A DNA stretch of 64,000 nucleotides from Breoghania sp. L-A4. GTDB lineage: Bacteria > Pseudomonadota > Alphaproteobacteria > Rhizobiales > Stappiaceae. The position numbers were made by a program, and so were the translations under genes. Numbering within the stretch: the stretch's first letter is position 1; each line of letters begins with the position of its first letter. Below are positions 1 through 8,037 of this stretch, in pieces. The DNA is taken from contig NZ_CP031841.1 of the NCBI RefSeq assembly GCF_003432385.1, positions 3,945,579 through 4,009,578 on the forward strand, written 5' to 3'. Under the pieces are notes generated by a model that searched no databases, was not told the DNA's origin, and saw nothing but the letters and a program-made list of their open reading frames with translations.

Positions 1-75
1 GATGCCGTAGCCGATGCCGCGGCTCGCGCCGGTCACGAGCACCGTCTGCTTTGAGAAATCGAATGTCGCGCCCAT
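1..75 (-). CDS. SDR family oxidoreductase (N-terminal fragment, cut by window edge)
   Basis: Only the first 25 codons are inside the window. They read as the start of a short-chain dehydrogenase/reductase: a beta strand followed by the TGASRGIG nucleotide-binding motif (TGxxxGxG) at residues 15-22, normal for the first Rossmann beta-alpha unit. It lies 6 bp downstream of the creatininase-like gene on the same strand, so it is probably the last gene of that transporter operon. Substrate cannot be told from this piece. Confidence 0.8.
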   Translation of the reverse strand, partial: MGATFDFSKQTVLVTGASRGIGYGI

Positions 76-81
76 ATCGCC

Positions 82-852
82 TCAGCCCAGCTCAAAAAAC
101 TCGCGGCGCACCGCCGCGGTGATATCGCGCCGGTACTGCGCGGCGATCAGCGCGCCCTTTTCCGGGCTCGCCCCCTTGGCGGAGACCAGCGAGCCTTCCG
201 GCGCGACCCATTCACGGCGCGGCGGCCAGACGTCGTAGCACGGCGCATCCGCGGCCGCATTGTCGGGCACCTTGTCGAACCGCACCAGTTCGGGATGGAA
301 GTTCATCATCAGCGAGGTTTCCAGCACCGCGGCATGTTCCAGCTCGATGCCGGGGTAACCGTCCGGGAACACCGCCGTCAGCGTCTCCTCGGTCAGGAAC
401 TCCCAGTGTTGCAGGCACATGACCCGCACACCCCTGTCGCCCACCTCGCGCATGGCGAGATCGATGCCCTCATTGAGGAACCACAGATTCTCGTAGTTCC
501 CGTCGAGCACGCAGATGCGCCGCGCGCCGTGCCGCACAAGCTCGCGGATCACGTCGCGCACCACGGCCGACAGCGTGGCGCCGTCCAGCCCGGTGCTGCC
601 GGGAAAGAACGGCCCGCCGGCAGAGCGCGTCATCGACTTGTAGCCATAGGTCACCGGCGCGGCGACAACGCCGCCAACTTCCGTCGCGATCTCGCGCGCG
701 ATCGCGGAGGGCAGCAGGTAGTCGACCGACATCGGCAGATGCGGGCCATGCTGCTCCAAAGCTCCGGTCGGCAGAAACACCACCGGGTTGGTTTCGAGCG
801 CCGCGGCATATTCCGGCCAGGTCATTTCCGACATCATCACCGTATCGGTCAT
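82..852 (-). CDS. Creatininase (creatinine amidohydrolase) family protein
   Basis: The 256-residue protein matches the whole length of Pseudomonas creatininase as I remember that family: the ALEQHGPHLPMSVD metal-site segment (Glu33, His35, Asp44), the GYKSMTRSAGG and FPGSTGLDGATL blocks, and a C-terminal SAKxASPEKG segment. These enzymes are di-metal amidohydrolases opening cyclic amides such as creatinine. One odd point: the metal-ligand His of the family motif GHYEN is Asn119 here (GNYEN), while Glu121 is kept. Activity on creatinine is therefore uncertain. It sits 27 bp downstream of an ABC transporter operon, suggesting the transporter feeds a cyclic amide or ureide to it. Confidence 0.8.
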   Translation of the reverse strand: MTDTVMMSEMTWPEYAAALETNPVVFLPTGALEQHGPHLPMSVDYLLPSAIAREIATEVGGVVAAPVTYGYKSMTRSAGGPFFPGSTGLDGATLSAVVRDVIRELVRHGARRICVLDGNYENLWFLNEGIDLAMREVGDRGVRVMCLQHWEFLTEETLTAVFPDGYPGIELEHAAVLETSLMMNFHPELVRFDKVPDNAAADAPCYDVWPPRREWVAPEGSLVSAKGASPEKGALIAAQYRRDITAAVRREFFELG

Positions 853-879
853 GAATTTTCCTTGTTCTGTTCAGGCGGT

Positions 880-1689
880 TCAGTCCCGGGCGCCTTCGTC
901 GCGCATCAGGCGCATGATCTGGCGTTCCATATCGCTGTAGCCGGGCAGGCCGATAACCTGTTCCTTGTCGGCGATCCGCCGGCCCTGCTTGAACTCCGGC
1001 ACGATCTCGGTTTTCACGCGGCCCGGGTGGCGCGACATGAAGACGATCTTGTCGGCGAGGAAGATCGCTTCCTCGATGTCGTGGGTGACCATCACGATGG
1101 TGGTCTCCGCGCTCTCGGCGATTTCGACGAGCAGTTCCTGCATGTGCCAGCGGGTTTCCGCGTCCAGCGCGCCAAACGGCTCGTCCATCAGCAGCAGCTC
1201 GGGATCGTTGGCGAGCGTTCGGGCGATGGCGACCCGCTGGCGCATGCCCCCCGAAAGCTGAGACGGATAGGCATCGGCGAATTTCGTCAGCCCGACCAGC
1301 TGAATGTAGTGCGCCGCGCGGTCGCGTCGTTCGGCCGCGGCCACGCCGTTCACCTTCATGCCGAACTCGACATTCCTGCGCACGCTGAGCCAGTCAAAAG
1401 ACGTATAGGCCTGAAACACCATGCCGCGGTCGCGGCCCGGCCCTTCGATACGCCGCCCCTCGAGCACCAGATCCCCTGAGGTGGGCGCCTCGAGACCCGC
1501 GATCATCCGCAAGACCGTCGACTTGCCGCAGCCGGACGGACCCAGGATCACGCAGATCTCGTTGCGACGAACCTCAAAGGACACGCCGGAGATCGCCTCC
1601 ACCGTGCGGCCCTTGCCGATGTCGAAAATCTTGCCGACATCGTCGAGCGTCAGGATCGCGGGGCGCTCGGGCTGGGGCGCGGACGTCAT
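880..1689 (-). CDS. ABC transporter ATP-binding protein (NitT/TauT/SsuB type)
   Basis: A 269-residue ABC ATPase with Walker A GPSGCGKS (about residues 51-58), signature LSGGMRQRVAIARTL, Walker B LLLMDEPFGALD and switch His in VTHDIEEA. The length, the LDAETR segment after Walker B and the partners place it in the nitrate/sulfonate/taurine importer class. It couples ATP hydrolysis to import through the permease encoded just upstream, whose stop overlaps its start by 4 bp. Operon order is binding protein, permease, ATPase, creatininase-like protein, SDR. Confidence 0.92.
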   Translation of the reverse strand: MTSAPQPERPAILTLDDVGKIFDIGKGRTVEAISGVSFEVRRNEICVILGPSGCGKSTVLRMIAGLEAPTSGDLVLEGRRIEGPGRDRGMVFQAYTSFDWLSVRRNVEFGMKVNGVAAAERRDRAAHYIQLVGLTKFADAYPSQLSGGMRQRVAIARTLANDPELLLMDEPFGALDAETRWHMQELLVEIAESAETTIVMVTHDIEEAIFLADKIVFMSRHPGRVKTEIVPEFKQGRRIADKEQVIGLPGYSDMERQIMRLMRDEGARD

Positions 1690-2510
1690 CGCCGCTTCTC
1701 CTCGATGTAGGGGAACAGCCAGCGATGCAGGCGTACGAACAGCAGATCGCAGATCAGGCCCAGCGCGCCGATCACCACGATCCCGGCCATGATCTCGTCT
1801 GTGTGCAGGAAGCGACGCGCGCGCATCATCATCGCGCCGATGCCGGTGGTGGAGGCGACGATTTCCGCGATCACCAGATAGGTCCAGGTGACGGCGAGCA
1901 TCTGCCGCATGGCGACAACGATGTCGGGCAGCACGGCGGGCAGGATCACCCAGCCGACGGTCACACGCCGGCTGGCGCCCAAAGTCATCGCCGTCTCCAC
2001 GAGTTCGTGTCGCACGTTCCTCGTGTGGTCCATCACCAGGGTGATGAGGAAGAACACCACGCCGATGAACAGCAGCGCCAGCTTGGGCGTCTCACCGGTG
2101 CCGAACCACATCAGCAGGATGGGAATGAAGGATGGCACCGGCAGATAGCGCCAGGCGGAGACAAACGGATTGACGATGCCCTCGAAGGCCGGGAACGCGC
2201 CCATCATCACGCCAAGCGGCACGGCGACCAGCGAGGCCGCCAGGAAGCTCGCGAACACCCTTCCGATGCTGATCAGCACGTCGCTTGCGAAACCGCGTTC
2301 GGCGAACAGCTCATAGATCGTGACCAGTACCTTCTGCGGCGCGGGAACCAGCAGGTCGTTGACCATGCCGGCGGCCGACGCGGCCGCCCAGATGCCGAAG
2401 AAAACCGCCCATATGCCGATCGCCGAGACGATCATCTGGGTCTTCGATATCGGCTTGCGGATCTGCAGGAAGCCGGACTGCCGGGATTTTCCTCGAGAAG
2501 GGTCGGACAT
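1686..2510 (-). CDS. ABC transporter permease (NitT/TauT type)
   Basis: Integral membrane permease of the binding-protein-dependent transport class, with about six hydrophobic segments and the EAA-like loop ETAMTLGASRRVTVGWVILP in the C-terminal half that contacts the ATPase. I chose the Met at 2510 because GAGG lies six bases before it; an upstream in-frame Met at 2534 has no ribosome site. The ATPase start overlaps its stop. It moves the ligand delivered by the binding protein encoded at 2579-3643. Confidence 0.9.
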   Translation of the reverse strand: MSDPSRGKSRQSGFLQIRKPISKTQMIVSAIGIWAVFFGIWAAASAAGMVNDLLVPAPQKVLVTIYELFAERGFASDVLISIGRVFASFLAASLVAVPLGVMMGAFPAFEGIVNPFVSAWRYLPVPSFIPILLMWFGTGETPKLALLFIGVVFFLITLVMDHTRNVRHELVETAMTLGASRRVTVGWVILPAVLPDIVVAMRQMLAVTWTYLVIAEIVASTTGIGAMMMRARRFLHTDEIMAGIVVIGALGLICDLLFVRLHRWLFPYIEEKRR

Positions 2511-2548
2511 GGAGGCCTCGAAGGCTGTCGGCATTGCGGGAAAGAGAC

Positions 2549-2569
2549 GCGGCGCATGGCGCGCGCCGC
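2549..2569 (-). promoter_or_regulatory. Intercistronic hairpin after the binding-protein gene
   Basis: GCGGCGC and GCGCCGC arms (7 bp) with a 7-base loop start 10 bases past the stop of the ABC binding-protein gene and before the permease start. Similar hairpins follow the other binding-protein genes in this window. It probably protects or separates the binding-protein part of the transcript; this is inference from position. Confidence 0.45.
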
Positions 2570-2578
2570 GCCGGTATC

Positions 2579-3643
2579 CTAGTTGGCGGTGAAGGACTGG
2601 CGATAGCCACTCTCGACCAGATCACCCATGAGGCTGCAATCGATCCCCTTCGCGGCCTCGACCATGTTGGTCATCAGGCCGAGCTTGATCCACCATTTGT
2701 TGGTCAGCGAGACCACGTCGGCCATGGAATCGTTGGCGAGACCGAACGGCGGGTCGCCATCGAGAACGCCGCACATGCGCGCCGCTTCATCGAAGTCGAA
2801 CATGTAGATGCCGCCCTCGAAGCTCTTGCCGTTGGTGCCGATGACGAAACCCACGTCCTCGGCCGGCCACTTCAGATACTCGGCGATCAGCGCGTTGGTC
2901 TCTTCGGTGTGGTCGTGCCAGTAGCCCAGCCCGTCCCACCGCGCCTTGAGCACGGCGAGCGCGGCCTTGCGGTCGTTGGCGATGAATTTCGTGTTCATGA
3001 ACAGCGAGTCCATGAAGATGCCGGTCTTGAGCATGGCCGGGTCGGAGGTGTTGACGACGCTGCGCGCGCCGTCCATCGCCTCGAGCACCTTGGTAATCCA
3101 GGGCTCGTACATGTAGGCAGCGGATAGATCGCCGGAGAGCATCGGTCCGACCGCCTCGTCGGCGTTGAGGTTCACCCACTCCACCTTGTCCGGCGTGATC
3201 CCCTGGCTGTCGAGCCAAAGGCCCATCAGCAAGTGACCGATATAGGCCTGTGGTGCGGAGACCTTCTTGCCCTCGAGATCCGCGGCCTCGACGTCCGGCG
3301 CCAGGATGATGTGGTCCACGCCGTAGGACGGGTTCATGAAGGCGACGTTCACGACATCCGTGCCGCGGTCCACGGTCAGCGGGATGTAGTCCGCGGTGCA
3401 GCCGTAGACGTCGATCTGGCCGGCGGCGAGCGCGGCGTGGCCGCCCAGCGGGTCCTCGAAGATCGTCAGGTTGAGATCATAGTCCGGGATCAGATCCTTC
3501 TGCCGGGCGACCTCGAGCATCGCGTAACCCGGCCAGGACACGCAGATCCCAACATTGATGGTGTCCTTCGCTTGCGCGGAAGACGTGAGGAGCGACGCCG
3601 CCATGGCGGCCGCACCGATGAAAGACAGGACCTTGTTCGTCAT
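2579..3643 (-). CDS. ABC transporter substrate-binding protein (NMT1/SsuA-like)
   Basis: Periplasmic binding protein of about 354 residues. The start at 3643 is preferred over 3691 because GGAG precedes it and it gives a clean signal peptide (Met-Thr-Asn-Lys, hydrophobic core, cleavage after SSAQA). The mature part opens with INVGICVSWPGY and has the NMT1-type AAGQIDVYG segment found in taurine, nitrate and pyrimidine-precursor binding proteins. It is the first gene of a minus-strand operon with permease, ATPase and a creatininase-like enzyme, and is divergent from a TetR regulator. The ligand is unknown; a nitrogen-rich cyclic amide or ureide would fit the neighbours. Confidence 0.85.
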   Translation of the reverse strand: MTNKVLSFIGAAAMAASLLTSSAQAKDTINVGICVSWPGYAMLEVARQKDLIPDYDLNLTIFEDPLGGHAALAAGQIDVYGCTADYIPLTVDRGTDVVNVAFMNPSYGVDHIILAPDVEAADLEGKKVSAPQAYIGHLLMGLWLDSQGITPDKVEWVNLNADEAVGPMLSGDLSAAYMYEPWITKVLEAMDGARSVVNTSDPAMLKTGIFMDSLFMNTKFIANDRKAALAVLKARWDGLGYWHDHTEETNALIAEYLKWPAEDVGFVIGTNGKSFEGGIYMFDFDEAARMCGVLDGDPPFGLANDSMADVVSLTNKWWIKLGLMTNMVEAAKGIDCSLMGDLVESGYRQSFTAN

Positions 3644-3695
3644 TGTTCGCAGACTCCGGAATGGCTGGCTCATGCAATAAAATTTAGTCACATAA

Positions 3696-3720
3696 AAAAT
3701 TTTTAGTCTACAAAAATTTT
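3696..3720. promoter_or_regulatory. AT-rich inverted repeat, candidate TetR operator
   Basis: In the 141-bp divergent gap between the binding-protein gene and the TetR gene, nine-base arms AAAATTTTT and AAAAATTTT flank the 7-base core AGTCTAC. A partial copy (AAATTTAGTC) lies upstream at 3680-3689. Position and symmetry suit an operator for the adjacent TetR regulator; this is inference. Confidence 0.45.
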
Positions 3721-3784
3721 GGCAACATTAAATTTTTGCTGCTATGACAGACCCACGCCTTTTCGAACCACCGGATCACGCCCC

Positions 3785-4411
3785 ATGTCGAGCCTGCGCG
3801 AACGCCAGAAGGAAAATCGCCGTCGCAACATCCTGCAGGCGGCGCGGGAACAATTCGTGGAAAGCGGTTTCGAGACCACCACGATCGAGACCATTGCGGC
3901 CCAGGCCGAGGTCTCCAGCGTCACCGTCTACAACTACTACGGCACGAAGACGGGATTGCTGTTGGCGTTGGTGGCGGAAAGTGACGCGCTGCTGCGTGAG
4001 CGCATGGATGCGCTGCTATCGGATCCGCCCGACACCATCGGCGAGGCCTTCTCGGCCTTTGCCGCGACCATTCGCGAGCACGCGCTGTCGTTCCTGACCA
4101 AGCCGGTGTGGCGTCAGGTTATCGCGGCGAGCATCGTCGAGGGCGACTCGCAGTTCGGCCGCGCCTACGCGCAACTCGACCGCGAGCTGGCGCGCCTTAT
4201 GGCAAAAATTCTCGAAAAACTGCGCGCCCGCGGGCGTGTCAACGCATTGGTCGATCTCGACATCCTTGGTCAGAGCCTGTTCCATCTGCAGAACGCCCGC
4301 TTCACACAGTTCATCTCGATCGACGGCCTGCAGAACGAGACCGTCGACCGGTATCTGCGCGAGGACATTGCTGCGCTGCTGGCGGCCGCACCGGCCGGAT
4401 CCCCGACATAA
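3785..4411 (+). CDS. TetR family transcriptional regulator
   Basis: About 208 residues. The N-terminal 50 residues form a TetR helix-turn-helix (NILQAAREQFVESGFETTTIETIAAQAEVSSVTVYNYYGTK in two helices plus recognition helix TVYNYY), followed by an all-helical ligand domain. I use the Met at 3785; the longer frame from 3719 runs through the AT-rich operator region. It is divergent from the NitT/TauT-type ABC operon and probably represses it until a ligand binds. It is not recognisably RutR. Confidence 0.85.
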   Translation: MSSLRERQKENRRRNILQAAREQFVESGFETTTIETIAAQAEVSSVTVYNYYGTKTGLLLALVAESDALLRERMDALLSDPPDTIGEAFSAFAATIREHALSFLTKPVWRQVIAASIVEGDSQFGRAYAQLDRELARLMAKILEKLRARGRVNALVDLDILGQSLFHLQNARFTQFISIDGLQNETVDRYLREDIAALLAAAPAGSPT

Positions 4412-4439
4412 CCGGCGACAACCGGTCCGGCACGGCCGT

Positions 4440-4455
4440 CATTGCGGCCGCAATG
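4440..4455. other. Perfect 16-bp palindrome between convergent genes
   Basis: CATTGCGGCCGCAATG is fully self-complementary and lies in the 45-bp gap between the convergent TetR and DUF3830 genes, ending two bases before the DUF3830 stop. It could act as a bidirectional hairpin terminator, although there is no T-run. Confidence 0.35.
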
Positions 4456-4456
4456 T

Positions 4457-4873
4457 TCACGCCAGAGCGATCTCGATGTCCTGGGCGCCTTCCCACAGAA
4501 CCAGCCGGCCGAGCTCGGGCAGGTTTTCAAGACCCGACGTCACCGTGATGAAGTGGTTGCCCGCGAGCTGTCCCATCTTTGAGGAGAAGGCGACGCCGCC
4601 GTAGGCGAGCAGGATCTCGGTCTCGCTGATGCCGCCGGGATAGAAGATGAACTGACCGGGCGCGGGATGACTGGTGTGGTTCTCATATTCGAGGCCGAAA
4701 TCCTTCTCGCCGAGCGGGATCCACACGCCCTCGCCGCTCCAGCGCACATGCACGAGCTGGCTCTTGAACGGCAGATGCTTGCGGAACGTCGTGCAGGTTT
4801 TGGGCGCAAGGCCGCTCTCCAGCCGTGCGGCGAATGTGAACGGGCCCGCGGTGATCTTCAGATCGTCTGACAT
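4457..4873 (-). CDS. DUF3830 family protein
   Basis: A 138-residue soluble protein of the DUF3830 (cyclophilin-like fold) family, recognised from HVRWSGEGVWIPLGE, HPAPGQFIFYPGGISETEIL and the LAGNHFITVTSG block. These proteins are usually encoded beside ABC or hydantoinase-type genes; their chemistry is not established. The start at 4873 sits 44 bp after the permease stop. A much longer frame extends upstream through the permease gene but is a shadow of it. It closes the operon ATPase fragment, permease, DUF3830. Confidence 0.85.
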   Translation of the reverse strand: MSDDLKITAGPFTFAARLESGLAPKTCTTFRKHLPFKSQLVHVRWSGEGVWIPLGEKDFGLEYENHTSHPAPGQFIFYPGGISETEILLAYGGVAFSSKMGQLAGNHFITVTSGLENLPELGRLVLWEGAQDIEIALA

Positions 4874-4917
4874 GGATGGTCTTTCATTCAGGAATGGTGG
4901 AAGGCGGGAGACGGGTA

Positions 4918-5700
4918 TCAGCCCGCGACGGAGAAGTCGTCGCGGCGCTTGGTCCAGCCGGTGACGCGCGCCTCGATCAGCGAGAAGACGAGGTAGAGCG
5001 AAACCCCCAGCGCCGAGAGCACGAACAGCCCGGCGAACACCAGCGGCACGTTGTAGTTGGACGAGGCGATCATCATCAGATTGCCGATGCCCTTGTTGGA
5101 GGCGACCGTCTCGGCGATCACCGTGCCGACGAAGGCCAGCGTCACCGCGACTTTCAGCGAGGCGAAGAAATACGGCATGGTGCGCGGCAGGCTGACGTTC
5201 CAAAGAATCTCCAGCTTGGACGCGCCAAGCGTCTTCATCACGTCCTCCAGCTCTGGTTCCGTGGTGGCCAGACCCGTGGCGACATTCACCACGATGGGGA
5301 ACACCGACATGACCATGGCGGTGAGCACCGCAGGCACGGTTCCCGCGCCGAACCACAGCACCAGGATGGGCACGAGCGCCACCTTGGGGATCGACGAAAA
5401 ACCGACGAGCAGCGGATAACCCACGTCGTAGGCGAGCCGAGACGAGCCGATCAGCATGCCGAGGAACAGCCCGATGAGGATGCCGAAGCCGAACCCCAGC
5501 AGGGTGGTGTAGATGGTCTGCACCGCGTGCGGCAGGATCGCGGGGAACCTGTCGACCAGGGTGACCAGCACCGCGCTTGGGCGCGGCAGCACCAGTTCGC
5601 TGACGGCAAGGCCGACGCACATGAATTCCCAGAAGACGAAAAAGCCGAGGATGCAGAGAAGCGACAGCAATCGGCGGCGGGCGTGCTCGGTCATGGTCAT
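4918..5700 (-). CDS. ABC transporter permease (NitT/TauT type)
   Basis: A 260-residue inner-membrane permease with six predicted hydrophobic segments and the conserved cytoplasmic loop EDVMKTLGASKLEILWNVSLP that docks the ATPase. Its start overlaps the stop of the upstream ATPase remnant by 4 bp (ATGA). Because that ATPase lacks its nucleotide-binding half and no binding protein is adjacent, this transporter is probably not functional from this locus unless it borrows the ATPase of the first ABC set. Confidence 0.9.
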   Translation of the reverse strand: MTMTEHARRRLLSLLCILGFFVFWEFMCVGLAVSELVLPRPSAVLVTLVDRFPAILPHAVQTIYTTLLGFGFGILIGLFLGMLIGSSRLAYDVGYPLLVGFSSIPKVALVPILVLWFGAGTVPAVLTAMVMSVFPIVVNVATGLATTEPELEDVMKTLGASKLEILWNVSLPRTMPYFFASLKVAVTLAFVGTVIAETVASNKGIGNLMMIASSNYNVPLVFAGLFVLSALGVSLYLVFSLIEARVTGWTKRRDDFSVAG

Positions 5701-6020
5701 GCACCAGTTGCCCGCGCGGAGACGATGGCCGTGCGCAGGTTGTCCTTGAGGGTGACGAACTCGGGCGTGGCCGTCATGGAGATCGTGCGCGGCCGGGCGA
5801 AGTCGACCGGCTGATCGTTGATGATCCGTCCCGGGCGGGCCTGCATGATGCAGATGCGCGACGACAGATACGCGGCCTCAGTCAGGTCATGGGTCACCAG
5901 AAGCACGGTGGGCTTCTGCGCCAGCCACAGCTTCTGCATCACCTCCCACAGTTCCTCACGGGTGAACTGGTCGAGCGCGCCGAAGGGCTCGTCGAGCAGC
6001 AGCAGCGTCGGCTCGTGGAT
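5697..6020 (-). pseudogene. Truncated ABC transporter ATPase (C-terminal half only)
   Basis: Homology starts abruptly at IHEPTLLLLDEPFGALD (Walker B) and continues through the switch region VTHDLTEAAYLSSR to the normal C-terminus. Walker A and the LSGG signature are missing. The DNA on the other side of the break at about 6019 encodes, on the opposite strand, the tail of a different gene, so the loss looks like a deletion or rearrangement (or assembly join) rather than a point indel. The open frame continues to 6215 but that part has no ABC character. Confidence 0.8.
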
Positions 6021-6178
6021 TGATGCTGGGGGACGGTTTTGCCTCCCGGCCGATCGATCCGCGCGACATCCGCCCGGGAAATCTCGTGCTCTGCCAGATG
6101 CGCAACCGCAGCCTGCCCGTCGCCGCCGCCATTTTCGCGGAATGGATCGCCCAGGATTTCGGCCGCCAGCAAGCATGA
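6014..6178 (+). pseudogene. C-terminal remnant of an unidentified gene, possibly a LysR-type regulator
   Basis: On the plus strand an open frame of about 54 codons ends at a TGA at 6176-6178 and reads like the tail of a globular protein (MLGDGFASRPIDPRDI, then a closing amphipathic helix with FAEWIAQDF). The closing helix and the run before it recall LysR effector-domain tails, but this is weak. It begins exactly where the minus-strand ABC ATPase breaks off, so it is one half of a rearrangement junction. Confidence 0.35.
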
Positions 6179-6211
6179 AAAGGCCCGCGCCATTCCGGGA
6201 ATGCGCGGGCC
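6178..6211 (-). terminator. Rho-independent terminator of the pyr operon
   Basis: On the minus strand, past the pyrE stop, AGGCCCGCGC and GCGCGGGCCT arms extended by ATTCC/GGAAT form a stem of about 15 bp, followed directly by TTTT. This is a convincing intrinsic terminator for the dctPQM-pyr operon. Confidence 0.7.
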
Positions 6212-6236
6212 TCAACCATCATCAATGTCGCGGAGA

Positions 6237-6932
6237 TCAGGCGGAAATTTCCGTGACCCCACCATGCTCGCCCGACCACTTCAGCGGCTCGTTGAGAAAC
6301 GCCTCGACCTCGCGCAGCGTGTCGGGATCGAAATAGCCGTTGTCCTTGCAGACCTTCAGCACGTCCCACCACGTGGCAAGCGAATGCAGGTTGAGGCCGT
6401 GCTTGCGCAGGTTCTCGCGGGTTTCGGGGAAGATGTCATAGTAGAACACCACCACCGTGTCGGTGACTTCCGCGCCGGCGCGGCGCAACGCCTCGCAGAA
6501 GGTGATCTTGCTGCCGCCGTCCGTCGTCAGATCCTCGACCAGCAGCACGCGCTGGCCCTCGGAAATGTCACCCTCGATCTGCGCGTCGCGGCCAAAACCC
6601 TTCGGCTTCTTGCGCACATACTGCATCGGCAGGTCGAGCCGGTCCGCGATCCAGGCCGCGAAGGGAATGCCCGCCGTCTCACCGCCCGCCACCGCGTCGA
6701 TCTGCTCGAAGCCGATGTCGCGCAGGACGATCGAGGCCGCGAAATCCATCAAGGTGTTGCGGATGCGCGGATAGGAGATCAGCTTGCGGCAGTCGATGTA
6801 GACCGGGCTGGCAAGCCCGGATGTGAACATATACGGCTTGTCGGCACGGAAATGGACGGCCTTGATCTCGAGCAGCATTTTCGCCGTCATCTCGGCGATC
6901 AGCGATTTGTCCGGGAAAGCATTGGAGATCAT
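6237..6932 (-). CDS. pyrE: Orotate phosphoribosyltransferase
   Basis: PyrE converts orotate plus PRPP to orotidine 5'-phosphate. The 231-residue protein has the PRPP-binding motif [13 protein letters not shown] near residue 130, the N-terminal [14 protein letters not shown] segment and the [13 protein letters not shown] block. Family length is about 210-235. It is the last gene of the minus-strand operon, 43 bp after pyrC, and is followed by a strong terminator. In this operon it could salvage imported orotate into UMP while the other enzymes degrade the surplus. Confidence 0.95.
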   Translation of the reverse strand: MISNAFPDKSLIAEMTAKMLLEIKAVHFRADKPYMFTSGLASPVYIDCRKLISYPRIRNTLMDFAASIVLRDIGFEQIDAVAGGETAGIPFAAWIADRLDLPMQYVRKKPKGFGRDAQIEGDISEGQRVLLVEDLTTDGGSKITFCEALRRAGAEVTDTVVVFYYDIFPETRENLRKHGLNLHSLATWWDVLKVCKDNGYFDPDTLREVEAFLNEPLKWSGEHGGVTEISA

Positions 6933-6975
6933 CGGCGGGTCCTCTCAGGGCGGATCGATGCGGGCGTTAAAACGG

Positions 6976-8037
6976 CTAGCCCTTAGCACCTTTCTCCACG
7001 CGCCAAAAGAGCGGGAATCCGGGATCGAACACGGTGACCGGCCCGGCGCCCGTGGAAACCCGTTTCGGCCACTCCAAAGGCGCCTCGCCGCGCACCAGCC
7101 GCAGCCGCTCCTCGTTGACCGGCAATCCGTAATAGGCTGGTCCGTTGAGGGAAACGAAGGCTTCCAGCTTATCCAGCGCATTCTCCTGCTCGAACACATG
7201 CGCCAGACACGACATCGCCGTGGGCGCGGTGAAGATACCCGCGCAGCCGCAGGCCGATTCCTTGGCCGGGTCCGCGTGCGGCGCGGAATCGGTGCCGAGG
7301 AAGAAGCGCGAATCGCCCGAGGTCGCCGCCTCGCGCAGCGCCAGCCGGTGCGTTTCGCGCTTGGCGACCGGCAGGCAATAGAAATGCGGCTTGATGCCGC
7401 CCACCAGATAGGCGTTGCGGTTGATGATCAGGTGATGGACCGTCAGCGTCGCCCCCAGGTTCTTCTCCTGCGAGCGCACGTAGTCCACGCCCTGCCGGCT
7501 GGTGACATGCTCCATGACGATGCGCAGGTCGGGAAAGCGCGCGCGCAGCGGGATCAGCACCCGGTCGATGAACACCGCCTCGCGGTCGAAGATGTCGATG
7601 TCGGGATCTGTGACCTCACCGTGCATGCATAGCGGCAGACCGATCTCGCTCATGCGCTCGAGCACCGGATAGGCGGTCTCGATGTCGCGGATGCCGCTCT
7701 CGGAATTGGTGGTCGCGCCCGCCGGATAGAGCTTCAGCGCCTTGATGAGGCCCGACGCCGCGCCCGCCGCCACATCGTCGGGATCGGTGACCCCGGTCAG
7801 ATAGAGCGTCATCAGCGGCTCGAAAGTATCGCCTTGCGGCACCGCGGCCATGATGCGCGTGCGGTAGGCTTCGGCGTCCGCGGTGGTGACCACCGGCGGC
7901 ACCAGGTTCGGCATGATGATGGCGCGGGCGAAATCCGCGGTCGTCGAAGGGGTGATGCCGTCGAGCATGGCGCCGGCGCGCAGATGCAGGTGCCAGTCGT
8001 CGGGACGGCGGATTTCAAGCTCGGTGACGGCGCTCAT
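6976..8037 (-). CDS. pyrC: Dihydroorotase (PyrC-type)
   Basis: A zinc amidohydrolase-superfamily enzyme interconverting N-carbamoyl-L-aspartate and dihydroorotate. Visible motifs are DDWHLHLR near the N-terminus (metal site), the carboxylated lysine context [13 protein letters not shown], the metal histidines in MHGEV and MEHVTS, and the catalytic Asp in GTDSAPH. The length of 353 residues is that of the class II dihydroorotases such as E. coli PyrC. Its start overlaps the carbamoylase stop by 4 bp, indicating tight translational coupling. Confidence 0.93.
   Translation of the reverse strand: MSAVTELEIRRPDDWHLHLRAGAMLDGITPSTTADFARAIIMPNLVPPVVTTADAEAYRTRIMAAVPQGDTFEPLMTLYLTGVTDPDDVAAGAASGLIKALKLYPAGATTNSESGIRDIETAYPVLERMSEIGLPLCMHGEVTDPDIDIFDREAVFIDRVLIPLRARFPDLRIVMEHVTSRQGVDYVRSQEKNLGATLTVHHLIINRNAYLVGGIKPHFYCLPVAKRETHRLALREAATSGDSRFFLGTDSAPHADPAKESACGCAGIFTAPTAMSCLAHVFEQENALDKLEAFVSLNGPAYYGLPVNEERLRLVRGEAPLEWPKRVSTGAGPVTVFDPGFPLFWRVEKGAKG

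Noticed and set aside
4457-5704. A 415-residue frame covering DUF3830 and the permease
   Set aside because: The upstream two thirds are the permease gene in another frame with arginine-rich, unstructured composition; only the part from 4873 is real.
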